The notes under the pieces were generated by a model that worked only from the letters and a program-made list of their open reading frames with translations, was not told where the DNA came from and searched no databases. Of a DNA stretch of 64,000 nt, positions 36,649 to 44,643 are shown piece after piece. The stretch is taken from NCBI RefSeq assembly GCF_900129925.1, contig NZ_FQXI01000007.1, positions 1-64,000 of the forward strand, written 5' to 3'. Within the stretch, counting starts at the first letter, position 1; the number at the start of each line of letters is the position of its first letter. Made by a program: the position numbers and the translations under genes. Origin of the DNA: Anaerosphaera aminiphila DSM 21120 (GTDB lineage: Bacteria > Bacillota > Clostridia > Tissierellales > Peptoniphilaceae).

Positions 36649-37497
36649 GTGGTTAAAAAAGGCGGATTGGGAAGAGGAATAAATAACTTTATTAAAGATT
36701 CAGAAGCTGTTGAAAAAATACTAAATCAAGAAGATGACAGAGGACTGCAAAAAGTTTCAATGGATTTAATAACGGTTAATAAAAATCAAGCTAGAAAGTA
36801 TTTTGATGAGGACTCTTTAAATGAACTTTCAAACTCTATAAGAGAATACGGTGTAATACAGCCGATTATACTTCGTAAAGTAGATGATGAATATATTATA
36901 ATAGCCGGCGAGAGAAGGTTTAGAGCTGCAAAAAAAGCAGGACTAAATGAAATTCCCGCAGTTATAAAGGAAATAAACTCTGAAGAAGCAGATAAGATAT
37001 CTTTAATTGAAAACATTCAAAGAAAGGACTTAAACCCAATAGAAGAGGCTTTAGGCTATAAAAATGTAATAGACGAATACAAGATGACTCAAGAGGAGTT
37101 GTCACTGGCAATAGGAAAGAGCAGGCAGTACATTGGAAACACTATAAGGCTTTTAAAGTTAGACGAGAGGGTAATTAAACTACTACAGGATAATTTACTT
37201 TCCATATCTCATGGGAAGCTATTACTTTCTATAAAAGATAAAGATCAACAGTATAAAGAGGCAATGAGAATTGTTGAAAGTGGAAATACAGTTAAGGAAA
37301 CTACACTTATATTTGAAAGGACAAAAAAACCTGAAAAAACTGATATTTTTAAAGAGAGAATAAGAGAAGAGCTCTCAAGTATTTTAGGGACTAAAGTCAG
37401 CTTTAAGGGCGAGGGCAAATCAAGAAAAATTGTAATAGAATACTACTCAGACGAAGACCTTTCTAGGATATGTGAAACCATTTTAAGGAGTGAATAA
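36649..37497 (+). CDS. spo0J: Chromosome partitioning protein Spo0J/ParB
   Basis: 282 residues from a GTG. N-terminal KGGLGRGINNFI (Soj-activating peptide), CTPase-clamp box with IIAGERRFRAAKKAG and LIENIQRKDLNPIEEA, helix-turn-helix LSLAIGKSRQYIGNTIRLL and a C-terminal dimer domain. It should load at the two parS-like sites just upstream and slide along DNA. Confidence 0.95.
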   Translation: MVKKGGLGRGINNFIKDSEAVEKILNQEDDRGLQKVSMDLITVNKNQARKYFDEDSLNELSNSIREYGVIQPIILRKVDDEYIIIAGERRFRAAKKAGLNEIPAVIKEINSEEADKISLIENIQRKDLNPIEEALGYKNVIDEYKMTQEELSLAIGKSRQYIGNTIRLLKLDERVIKLLQDNLLSISHGKLLLSIKDKDQQYKEAMRIVESGNTVKETTLIFERTKKPEKTDIFKERIREELSSILGTKVSFKGEGKSRKIVIEYYSDEDLSRICETILRSE

Positions 37498-37500
37498 GTA

Positions 37501-38382
37501 GTGCGTTATTTTAATATGTATTTAGTAAATGCTTTTACAGATAGAGCTTACAATGGAAATGCCACAGGTGTAATTTTATCTCATGGAAAAATAAATGACG
37601 ATGAAATGCAAAATATAGCCAAAGATTTAAATCAGTCGGAGACTGTTTTTATAAAGAAAATAGACACGGGACTTTATTCCACTAGGTTTTTCACTCCTGA
37701 AAGGGAAATAAATCTCTGTGGACATGCGACAATTGCAACATTTTATGCCCTATGTGAAAATGAGTATTTGTTGCCTATTGAAAGAGGAATTCAAAAAATA
37801 GAACAACTTACAAAATGTGGCAGGATACAAGTAGAATTGGAGTACAACAACTATAAAATAGACAGCGTATATATGATTTTAAATACCAGAGAAGTTGAAA
37901 AAACTATTACTAATGAAGAAATTGCAAAGTCATTAAATATACCGCTGGAAGATATTGGATTTAAAGACTTTGACTTAGAGCCTAAAAAAATTGAAACAGG
38001 CGGGTCAGATATAGTAATTCCGGTGAAATCAGCTGAAATGTTAAAGAAAATCAAACCTAACTATGAAATGATATATGAACTTTCAGAAAGAGAAAATGTA
38101 GTGAGCTTTCAAGTTTTTACATTGGAGTCTGACGATAAAGTTGTGCAGAGAACATTTTCTCCTTCAATAGGAGTAAATGAAGAAGCCGGTTCAGGAACGT
38201 CTACAGGCGCTACAATGTACTATATAACAGAGCATATGGACAAGGATAACAAAAAGATAACTTCAACTCAGGGAGTTGAAATAAATAGAAAATCCACACT
38301 GACAGCAGAAATGATTTCAAAAGATACAGTCAGAGTTGGGGGAAGAGCGTTTGTATTTATGAATGGAGTATTGAATATTTAG
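37501..38382 (+). CDS. PhzF-family isomerase-like protein
   Basis: 293 residues from a GTG three bases after spo0J. YLVNAFTDRAYNGNATGVIL, the QSETVFI catalytic Glu, RFFTPEREINLCGHATIAT and the second-half INEEAGSGTSTG-like VNEEAGSGTSTGATMYY are family marks. The substrate is unknown. The family includes phenazine-pathway and amino-acid epimerase-like enzymes. Unlikely to relate to partitioning despite the operon position. Confidence 0.9.
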   Translation: MRYFNMYLVNAFTDRAYNGNATGVILSHGKINDDEMQNIAKDLNQSETVFIKKIDTGLYSTRFFTPEREINLCGHATIATFYALCENEYLLPIERGIQKIEQLTKCGRIQVELEYNNYKIDSVYMILNTREVEKTITNEEIAKSLNIPLEDIGFKDFDLEPKKIETGGSDIVIPVKSAEMLKKIKPNYEMIYELSERENVVSFQVFTLESDDKVVQRTFSPSIGVNEEAGSGTSTGATMYYITEHMDKDNKKITSTQGVEINRKSTLTAEMISKDTVRVGGRAFVFMNGVLNI

Positions 38383-38385
38383 AGG

Positions 38386-38832
38386 GTGGTACACATTAGC
38401 AGGAGAAGAAGATCCAAAAAATCTACAAGTCAAAATAAATTATTCATAATAGCATTTTTTGTACTTTTATTAGTACTATCTTACAATTTAATTTCAAGTA
38501 GAAATAAAGTTGTAGATTTAAATATAAAAAATACTTCCTATGTAGAACTCATTAGATTTGAAAATAACACTATGACTACAATAAAAGATGAAGCTAAATT
38601 AAAAGATATTATATTTAAAATTAACAGTCTAAAGGGCGAAGAAGTCACCACAGAAGTTGAATCAGGAGGCGCTATAGACTTTATAAATGTATATGACAAT
38701 AAATTTAAAAAAACTGAAATTGCAAGAAGCGGAAATTTTATAAAAGTAAGTGACAAGTGGTATAAACTTGACAATGGAAGTTCAAATATATTTGAAAACA
38801 TATTTAAAGAGTACAATAAGACTAATTTTTAA
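38386..38832 (+). CDS. Membrane-anchored protein, unknown
   Basis: Up to 148 residues: a basic start (SRRRRSKKSTSQNK), one helix (LFIIAFFVLLLVLSYNLI) and an outer domain of about 100 residues with a conserved-looking DKWYKLDNGSSNIFENI end. No family recognised. The start is uncertain: the frame opens with GTG at 38386 without a ribosome site, whereas GAGGGTGG is well placed for an ATT at 38395. Confidence 0.7.
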   Translation: MVHISRRRRSKKSTSQNKLFIIAFFVLLLVLSYNLISSRNKVVDLNIKNTSYVELIRFENNTMTTIKDEAKLKDIIFKINSLKGEEVTTEVESGGAIDFINVYDNKFKKTEIARSGNFIKVSDKWYKLDNGSSNIFENIFKEYNKTNF

Positions 38833-38854
38833 GTGATAAATTAAATATATTAAT

Positions 38855-38899
38855 AAAATAAAGTTGTTGGATTTAAAATAGTCCAACAACTTTATTTTT
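38855..38899. terminator. Bidirectional terminator
   Basis: AAAATAAAGTTGTTGGA pairs with TCCAACAACTTTATTTT between two convergent genes. Confidence 0.92.
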
Positions 38900-40010
38900 A
38901 ATACTTTAAAAACTCTTCATATAGTGAGCCCTTGTTTTTTACATTTAGTTCTTTAAAAATTTCATCTATGGCTAAGTAGAGCTCTTTAAAATTTTCTGTG
39001 TCAATATTTTTTCCCATATGGCCTATTCTAAATAGGGTTTCAGAAGTATTTCCAACGCCTTTAGAAATAATAATATCTTTTTCCATAAGAGCCCTTAGCA
39101 GTTGTGAACTGGTTATTTCTGCAGGAGTTTTAATAGCTGTTACAGTGTTTGAAAAGCTGTCTTCTGCAAATAGTTCAAATCCACACTTTGTAAAAATTTC
39201 TCTGGTAATAGTTGCATATTTTTTGTGGACTTCTACATAGTCGTGGTCTAAAACTAAGTCCAGAGCTCTGTCCAGTGCATAGATTAGATTTTCATTAAAG
39301 GTATAGCAAAAAGGGGCACCTTTAAAATCGTAATAATTTTCAAAATTTAAGTAGTAACTTGGAACTTTTGTATTTCTATTTTTAATTTTTTCTTTTGCAG
39401 TTTCAGATATTGTAATTAAAGTTGAGCCCACAGGAGCTGAAATACACTTTTGACTGCCACCAATCAACACATCTATTCCAAATTTATCAAAATCTATGTA
39501 TTCTCCACCAATAGAGGACACAGCATCTACAACAGTTAAAATATTATAGCTCTTTAAAAGGTTGCAAATTGACTCTATATCGTTAGTAATTCCAGATGGA
39601 GTTTCGCAGTGTACTAGAGTTGCAATTGAAAAGTCACTGTCTTTTTCTAAGAACTCCTTTAAACTTTCAAGATTTATTCCCCTGTGAAAGTCGTCTTTAT
39701 ATTTGTAGGCAATGCCTCCATAACCTTCTACATAGTCGGAAAATCCCCTTCCAAAAAAACCATTGTATATAACCAGCACTCTTTCGCCCTTTTGCATTAG
39801 AGAGCATATGGAGGCCTCTAGCCCAAGTATTGCTTCTCCCAGCATTATAAAACTGGTGGAGTCGGTGTTACTTAGTTTTGAAATCTTTTTTTCCACATTT
39901 CTATGGAAAGCTTCATAGTTCGGATCTAAGTCCGGATTAGTTTTTGATTCGCCCATTTTGTCCATTACACTTTTGTCAATAGACGTCGGGCCTGCACATA
40001 ATATTTTCAT
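38898..40010 (-). CDS. Class V PLP-dependent aminotransferase (alanine-glyoxylate/serine-pyruvate type)
   Basis: 370 residues. It begins MKILCAGPTSIDKSVMDKMG, then MLGEAILGLEASICSLMQKG, VDAVSSIGGEYIDFDKFGID with the PLP Asp, and the Schiff-base Lys in LIGGSQKCISAPVG. The C-terminal FRIGHMG closes the active site. Such enzymes use glyoxylate or pyruvate as amino acceptor. Exact substrates are unknown. Single gene, with its stop inside the shared terminator. Confidence 0.88.
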   Translation of the reverse strand: MKILCAGPTSIDKSVMDKMGESKTNPDLDPNYEAFHRNVEKKISKLSNTDSTSFIMLGEAILGLEASICSLMQKGERVLVIYNGFFGRGFSDYVEGYGGIAYKYKDDFHRGINLESLKEFLEKDSDFSIATLVHCETPSGITNDIESICNLLKSYNILTVVDAVSSIGGEYIDFDKFGIDVLIGGSQKCISAPVGSTLITISETAKEKIKNRNTKVPSYYLNFENYYDFKGAPFCYTFNENLIYALDRALDLVLDHDYVEVHKKYATITREIFTKCGFELFAEDSFSNTVTAIKTPAEITSSQLLRALMEKDIIISKGVGNTSETLFRIGHMGKNIDTENFKELYLAIDEIFKELNVKNKGSLYEEFLKY

Positions 40011-40095
40011 ATAATCACCTTTAACAATAATAACATAATTACATACATTGAAAAAGGGGCATAGCTATTATATAATCATTAATGAGGTGATAAAT

Positions 40096-40416
40096 TTGGC
40101 AAAGTTTTTAAAAATAGAATTGTTTATTCCGAAGAAGTATGTTGTTAATTTGGCCAATGCACTCAATGAGAGAAGTATACTCAAATATGAAAACTATGAT
40201 TATGTCTATGCAATTTCAAATGTAGTTGGCAATTTTAGACCCATTGAAGGATCAAACCCCTTTATTGGAGAGATTGGTAAGGTTAGTGAAGTTGAAGAAG
40301 TTAAGATGGAGTTTAGAATAGAGAGCGAAAACTTAGAGGAAACAAAAAAAGTTATTGAGCTAATTCATCCCTATGAAAAGCCCGTAGTAAATATAATGGA
40401 ACTTATAGAGTGGTAG
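40096..40416 (+). CDS. CutA/NIF3-insert-like small protein
   Basis: 106 residues from a TTG at 40096 behind GAGGTGA; the frame opens earlier at 40048 but without support. FLKIELFIPKKYVVNLANAL, YDYVYAISNVVGNFRPI then EGSNPFIGEIG, and IHPYEKPVVNIMELI match the ferredoxin-like domain found inserted in YqfO-type NIF3 proteins and free-standing as a CutA-like protein. Possibly a trimeric metal or ligand sensor. The function is not established. Confidence 0.82.
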   Translation: MAKFLKIELFIPKKYVVNLANALNERSILKYENYDYVYAISNVVGNFRPIEGSNPFIGEIGKVSEVEEVKMEFRIESENLEETKKVIELIHPYEKPVVNIMELIEW

Positions 40417-40445
40417 TTTATATAAATTGATAAGAGCGGTAAATA

Positions 40446-40479
40446 AAAAGAGCTTAATTTTTAGATTAAGCCCTTTTTG
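40446..40479. terminator. Bidirectional terminator
   Basis: AAAAGaGCTTAAT pairs with ATTAAGCcCTTTTT between the convergent genes ending at 40416 and 40496. Confidence 0.88.
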
Positions 40480-40495
40480 TTTGCAGTTATTAATA

Positions 40496-41323
40496 TTAAT
40501 TGTGTTTTAAAAATCGCACAGTATTTTCAATATTTGTACTTGGTTTTATGTGAAATCTCTTTATCTTATATTGGTCAATATCTTCAAGACTGCTTGCAGA
40601 CTTGTTTCCGCCAATAAATCCAAGTTTTAGCCCCGAGTCTTTTACAGCCCTTAGTACAGTATCATTTAACATTGCACCGGGATAGGCAATGGCATTTGGA
40701 AATATAGAAGTGTGTTCATAGATTAGATTGTTATTCCAAACTAAGTCATTTTTGACTTTAGCATAATACTCTTCATCTGTTTCACCTTCAAGCTTTTCAC
40801 TGAGCCAAGTCTTGCCCTTATGTGGGCCGTCTAAAAATAAATCGTGGAGATTGTAGGAGTGACTTTCAATATTAAATCTGTCGGAATCACTCATCTGTTG
40901 AATTTGGTCCCAAGTTAAATAGTTTTTCACTTCTCCTATATATGAACCTATTACAAAAACTGTAGCTTTGGCATCGTACTTTTCCAGTATTGGAAGTACA
41001 TTTGTAAAATTGTCTTTGTAACCATCGTCAAAAGCTATTAAAATGGAATTTGCAGGTAGTTTTTCGTTGTTTTCAATGGCATTTACTATTTCATCAGTAG
41101 ATAAAAAGTGAAAGTCATTTTCAGAAAGAGTTCTTATCATTTCTTCAAAAGTGCTGACATCTATAATATATTCATTGTCAGTGGGATTTTTATCACTAAT
41201 ACTGTGATAGGTAATAACCGGCACAGTATTGTCGCCAACAGTGCGAATTTTATACAAGTAAAAACCTGCAATTAATATAAGTGCAAGTAGTACAATTAAT
41301 ATTTTTAAAAAATGTTTTTTCAT
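40496..41323 (-). CDS. Polysaccharide deacetylase, membrane anchored
   Basis: 275 residues: one N-terminal helix (HFLKILIVLLALILIAGFYL), then a NodB domain with motif 1 ILIAFDDGYKDN (catalytic Asp and metal Asp), motif 2 ESHSYNLHDL (metal His pair) and motif 3 AIAYPGA. It would remove N- or O-acetyl groups from peptidoglycan or another envelope glycan outside the membrane. Single gene. Confidence 0.9.
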   Translation of the reverse strand: MKKHFLKILIVLLALILIAGFYLYKIRTVGDNTVPVITYHSISDKNPTDNEYIIDVSTFEEMIRTLSENDFHFLSTDEIVNAIENNEKLPANSILIAFDDGYKDNFTNVLPILEKYDAKATVFVIGSYIGEVKNYLTWDQIQQMSDSDRFNIESHSYNLHDLFLDGPHKGKTWLSEKLEGETDEEYYAKVKNDLVWNNNLIYEHTSIFPNAIAYPGAMLNDTVLRAVKDSGLKLGFIGGNKSASSLEDIDQYKIKRFHIKPSTNIENTVRFLKHN

Positions 41324-41427
41324 AGATAACCTCTAATTTCATGTTTTACCTTTAAATTTTATCATAAGGAGCCAAAAATAGGAATAATATTGATATAATA
41401 TATAAAATAATCCTTTGAGGAGAGAAT

Positions 41428-43077
41428 ATGCAAAATAAAAAAACAATAATTGGAACAGTTGGAAAAGTCAGTTTTCCAAATAAAAGTGAAATAGAATACG
41501 ATGAAAATAAAATAGTATTTAAAGGCGGTATACTCGGTCAAGAAGTTGAAATTAAAAGAGTTAGAAGATCTAAGGGAAAGCTTTTAAATGTGGTGCAAAA
41601 ATCTAAATGGGAAACAGAGGCAAACTGTGTGCACTCTGAAGTTTGTGGAGGCTGCACATATCAAAACTTTAACTATGATGACGAAGTAGTCTATAAAAAG
41701 AACTTAATAACAAACTTATTTGAAGGTGAAGGGCTTAAATTAGAGAACTTTGAATTTTTAGGCTCGCCAAATTATAAACACTATAGAAATAAAATGGAGT
41801 ATACATTTTCAGATGAGTACAGAGACGGCCCCCTGTCTCTTGGACTTCACATGAGAAATAAATTCTATGAAGTAGTAAATACTGATGAGTGCAATATTGT
41901 GCACAGTGACTTTAATGTAATTAGAGCCTTTACCAGAGATTACTTTGATGGAACCTTGCCTCCCTATCAAAAAATGAGACACACTGGAACTTTAAGGCAC
42001 CTGCTGATTAGAAGGTCATCTATAGGTGAAATTTTAATAAACATAGTAACGGCAAGTAGTGAATATGACTTTTCAGATTACTTTGAAGAATTAAAAAACT
42101 TAAACTTAGAAGGAAATATAGTTGGACTTCTTCACACTACAAACGACAGCTTGTCAGATGCAATTGTGCCGGAGAAAGTGGACATCTACTTTGGAAGAGA
42201 TTATATATATGAAGAACTCCTTGGACTTAAATTTAAAGTAAGTGTATTTTCATTTTTCCAAACAAATACTGAATCGGCAAAAGTCCTATACTCAATGGGC
42301 GAAAATATGCTTGGAGACTTAAAAGGCAAAGTGCTTTTAGATCTGTACTCAGGAACGGGAACTATAACTCAAATACTTGGGAGAAATGCAAAAAGGGCAA
42401 TAGGCGTTGAAATAGTAGAAGAAGCAGTAGAATCAGCAAGAGAAAATGTTAAATTAAATAACTTAGAGAACATTGAATTTATTTGTGGAGATGTCTTTCA
42501 AGTTGTAAAAGATTTAGATGTAAAGCCGGACGTAATAGTTTTAGACCCGCCAAGAGATGGGATAAACCCAAGGGCGATTGAAAATATAATTAACTTTAAT
42601 CCGGAAGAATTTTTATATATTTCATGTAATCCCGTGACATTTGTAAGAGACGTGCAGGAGTTTTTAAAAAGAGGATATAGGATTGAGGAAATAAAAGGCC
42701 TTGACCAGTTTCCAAGAACAAATCACGTTGAGACGGTAGTATCTTTGTCCCACAAAAATGCAGATAGCCATATCAACGTAAATGTGGAGTTTGGTGATGA
42801 GGAAGGACAGATTCCTATTGATGAGATAGCGAGAAAAGCTGAAGAATATAGACCAAGTGAAAGAGTAACCTATAAAATAATACAAGAGTATATAGAAAAC
42901 AAATATAATTTCAAAGTGCATACTGCTTATATTGCAGAAGTAAAAAGAGATTTAGGATTACCCATGTATGATGCTCCAAATACAGTAGAAGAATTAAAAC
43001 AAGAACGGAAACACCCAACACCTGAAAAGGTAGAGGCAATTAAAGATGCCTTAAGGCATTTTGTAGTTATCCAATAA
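41428..43077 (+). CDS. rlmD: 23S rRNA (uracil-1939-C5)-methyltransferase, C-terminus replaced by ICE-borne tail
   Basis: 549 residues. TRAM domain at the start, iron-sulfur cysteines in CVHSEVCGGCTYQNF, SAM motif LLDLYSGTGTITQILG, DPPRDGIN and the catalytic Cys in LYISCNPVTFVRD, all RlmD/RumA. The normal family ends soon after the NHVETVV segment (433-438 here), which would give about 440-455 residues. Instead a further about 108 residues follow, including YKIIQEYIENKYNFKVHTAY and LGLPMYDAPNTVEELKQ. Tails of this kind occur at rumA genes occupied by ICEs, so the last 20 percent is probably element DNA. Confidence 0.9.
   Translation: MQNKKTIIGTVGKVSFPNKSEIEYDENKIVFKGGILGQEVEIKRVRRSKGKLLNVVQKSKWETEANCVHSEVCGGCTYQNFNYDDEVVYKKNLITNLFEGEGLKLENFEFLGSPNYKHYRNKMEYTFSDEYRDGPLSLGLHMRNKFYEVVNTDECNIVHSDFNVIRAFTRDYFDGTLPPYQKMRHTGTLRHLLIRRSSIGEILINIVTASSEYDFSDYFEELKNLNLEGNIVGLLHTTNDSLSDAIVPEKVDIYFGRDYIYEELLGLKFKVSVFSFFQTNTESAKVLYSMGENMLGDLKGKVLLDLYSGTGTITQILGRNAKRAIGVEIVEEAVESARENVKLNNLENIEFICGDVFQVVKDLDVKPDVIVLDPPRDGINPRAIENIINFNPEEFLYISCNPVTFVRDVQEFLKRGYRIEEIKGLDQFPRTNHVETVVSLSHKNADSHINVNVEFGDEEGQIPIDEIARKAEEYRPSERVTYKIIQEYIENKYNFKVHTAYIAEVKRDLGLPMYDAPNTVEELKQERKHPTPEKVEAIKDALRHFVVIQ
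42720..42755 (+). other. Probable left attachment site of the ICE in the rlmD 3' end
   Basis: The codons for NHVETVVSLSH (CACGTTGAGACGGTAGTA at 42724-42741) mark where the RlmD family ends and the foreign tail begins. The 3' end of rumA is a known integration hot spot for Tn5252/Tn1549-like elements that use serine or tyrosine recombinases. The right end is outside the window, so the exact core cannot be set. Confidence 0.6.
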
Positions 43078-43098
43078 ATAAAATTGAATATGAAAACT

Positions 43099-43138
43099 AA
43101 AAGTTGTTTGCTCTTAATTTTGAGTAGGCAGCTTTTTT
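43099..43138 (+). terminator. Terminator after the rlmD-tail
   Basis: AAAAGTTGTTTGCTC (43099-43113) pairs along 15 bases with GAGTAGGCAGCTTTT (43122-43136) using four G-U pairs, followed by T. It isolates the element from rlmD transcription. Confidence 0.8.
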
Positions 43139-43170
43139 ATATAGATAAAATTAAATAGTACATTTTCACA

Positions 43171-43240
43171 GGGAGTTAGTTTATATGACTAGCTCTTTTT
43201 TGTGCCTAAAATTGAAAGGAGGGACAGAATTGGACGTAAA
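43171..43240 (+). repeat. Diverged copy A of the ICE parA leader (terminator-like hairpin plus ribosome site)
   Basis: GGAGTTAGTTTATATGACTA, AGCTCTTTTTTG and AATTGAAAGGAGG...ACAGAATTGGA match the region before parA at 46884-46953 base for base with a few changes. The first part folds as GAGTTAGT/ACTAGCTC plus a T-run, a terminator or attenuator. The two copies bracket the ATPase/protease cassette. Confidence 0.85.
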
Positions 43241-43421
43241 AATATATAGAACAAAGGATGGGCAAAATTTCTCACTTGAACCTATTTTAAATGATGAAAG
43301 ATGTACGGAGAATCAATGAGATATTGCCAGTATATATACCTTTCCTGATGATATAAAAATAATTATTTCTGGGGAGAGATTGCAATCAATAATTACCTGT
43401 CCAATCGTGTCCAATAATATG
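43230..43421 (+). pseudogene. Small gene interrupted by an in-frame stop
   Basis: A TTG behind GGAGGG starts MDVKIYRTKDGQNFSLEPIL then NDERCTENQ and a TGA at 43317-43319. The same frame continues as DIASIYTFPDDIKIIISGER and LQSIITCP up to the ietA promoter. It looks like one roughly 65-residue protein broken by a nonsense mutation and probably cut short at the cassette edge. No family recognised. Confidence 0.5.
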
Positions 43422-43450
43422 TTGACAAATGGGAATAAAAATGATACTAT
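43422..43450 (+). promoter_or_regulatory. Promoter of the ietA-ietS cassette
   Basis: TTGACA (43422-43427), 17 bases, TACTAT (43445-43450), 42 bases before the ietA start. The cassette therefore has its own promoter. Confidence 0.7.
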
Positions 43451-43491
43451 TTAACAGTATAAACAATAGTGTCCCAAAAAGAGGTGTCAAT

Positions 43492-44643
43492 ATGAAATCA
43501 AGTTTAGTAGTTAAATTGATAGAAGCTCATAGCTCTGGTAGCGAAGATGCTTTTAAAAATGCATTAAATATTTTAGCTGATGATGAAGAGAAGAAAGGAA
43601 ATCTTAAAACATCTTCCTCACTGAGGAAAGCATATGTATATGATAAAAAACGTTCTGCAGCTTATAGCGATAGTCCACTTTCAGAAATGTCTTTTTCCGT
43701 TCAAAATGCAATTCCGATGCCTAAAGATAAGGATAGTACCTTGGAATTATTAGAGATTTTAACCCCTAAAATTACATTGTCAGATGTTGCTTTGCCTGAG
43801 AAAACATTACAAGCAGTTCGGCAAATTGTAGCAGAGCAAAAATCTGTTGAAAAACTTATTGATAGAGGTATCGCTCCCGCAAACAGGCTGTTATTCTGTG
43901 GACCTCCGGGTTGTGGAAAGACATTAACTGCGAATGCTTTAGCAGGCGAGTTGCAAATACCAGTTGCATACGTAAAACTGGATGGCTTAGTTTCTTCTTA
44001 TTTAGGGCAAACAGGAACAAACATAAGAAAAATTTTTGATTTTGTTAAGAATAAGAGAATTATGTTATTTCTAGATGAGTTTGATGCTATTGCTAAAAAA
44101 AGAGATGACTCTAATGAATTAGGGGAGCTCAAGAGGGTTGTGACAACTCTTTTGCAAAATATGGATGCCATGCCATCGAACGTTTTTTTAGTAGCTGCAA
44201 CAAATCACCATCACCTTTTAGATCCAGCTATTTGGCGAAGATTTAATTCTTCAATACTATTAGAATTACCAAATGTGGAACAGAGAACTCAAATTATAGA
44301 AAGATTTTATTCTGAAAAATTATCTGAGTATGATATTGATATTAAGACTTTAACAATATTGTCTGAAGGTATGAGTGGTGCAGAAGTTCAGAGTTTTATG
44401 CAATCACTTGCCAAATATTGTGTATTGGAAAATGTAAATAAAGTTGTCTCTCAAAAAGAGATTGCAGAAATATGGTTGCAACAAAACACACTTTTTGTAA
44501 GTGAGAATAGTGATGATTTTATGAAAGCACTATATAAGCTTAAAAAAAATGGTATATCATTAAGAACATTAGAAGAGATAACAAGTATTCCCAAATCTAC
44601 GTTGGACTATCGTTTTAAAAAGGAGGAGCTAAATGATGAGTGA
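43492..44643 (+). CDS. ietA: AAA+ ATPase of an IetAS-like defence pair
   Basis: 383 residues from the ATG at 43492 behind AGAGGTG; the frame opens 21 codons earlier without a ribosome site. One FtsH/Cdc48-type AAA+ domain: Walker A CGPPGCGKT (about 137-144), Walker B MLFLDEFDAI (Asp195, Glu196), sensor ATNHHHLLDPAIWRRFN with the arginine finger. The C-terminal SLRTLEEITSIPKSTLDYRF looks like a small DNA-binding-type helix pair. Overlaps the subtilisin gene by 11 bases. The pairing matches IetA-IetS, reported for plasmid stability and later as an anti-phage system. The match is by architecture, not by search. Confidence 0.8.
   Translation: MKSSLVVKLIEAHSSGSEDAFKNALNILADDEEKKGNLKTSSSLRKAYVYDKKRSAAYSDSPLSEMSFSVQNAIPMPKDKDSTLELLEILTPKITLSDVALPEKTLQAVRQIVAEQKSVEKLIDRGIAPANRLLFCGPPGCGKTLTANALAGELQIPVAYVKLDGLVSSYLGQTGTNIRKIFDFVKNKRIMLFLDEFDAIAKKRDDSNELGELKRVVTTLLQNMDAMPSNVFLVAATNHHHLLDPAIWRRFNSSILLELPNVEQRTQIIERFYSEKLSEYDIDIKTLTILSEGMSGAEVQSFMQSLAKYCVLENVNKVVSQKEIAEIWLQQNTLFVSENSDDFMKALYKLKKNGISLRTLEEITSIPKSTLDYRFKKEELNDE

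Noticed and set aside
41428-43077. Frameshift or misassembly as the reason for the long RlmD
   Set aside because: The tail is a long clean frame with protein-like composition and a terminator after it, and resembles tails known at ICE-occupied rumA genes.
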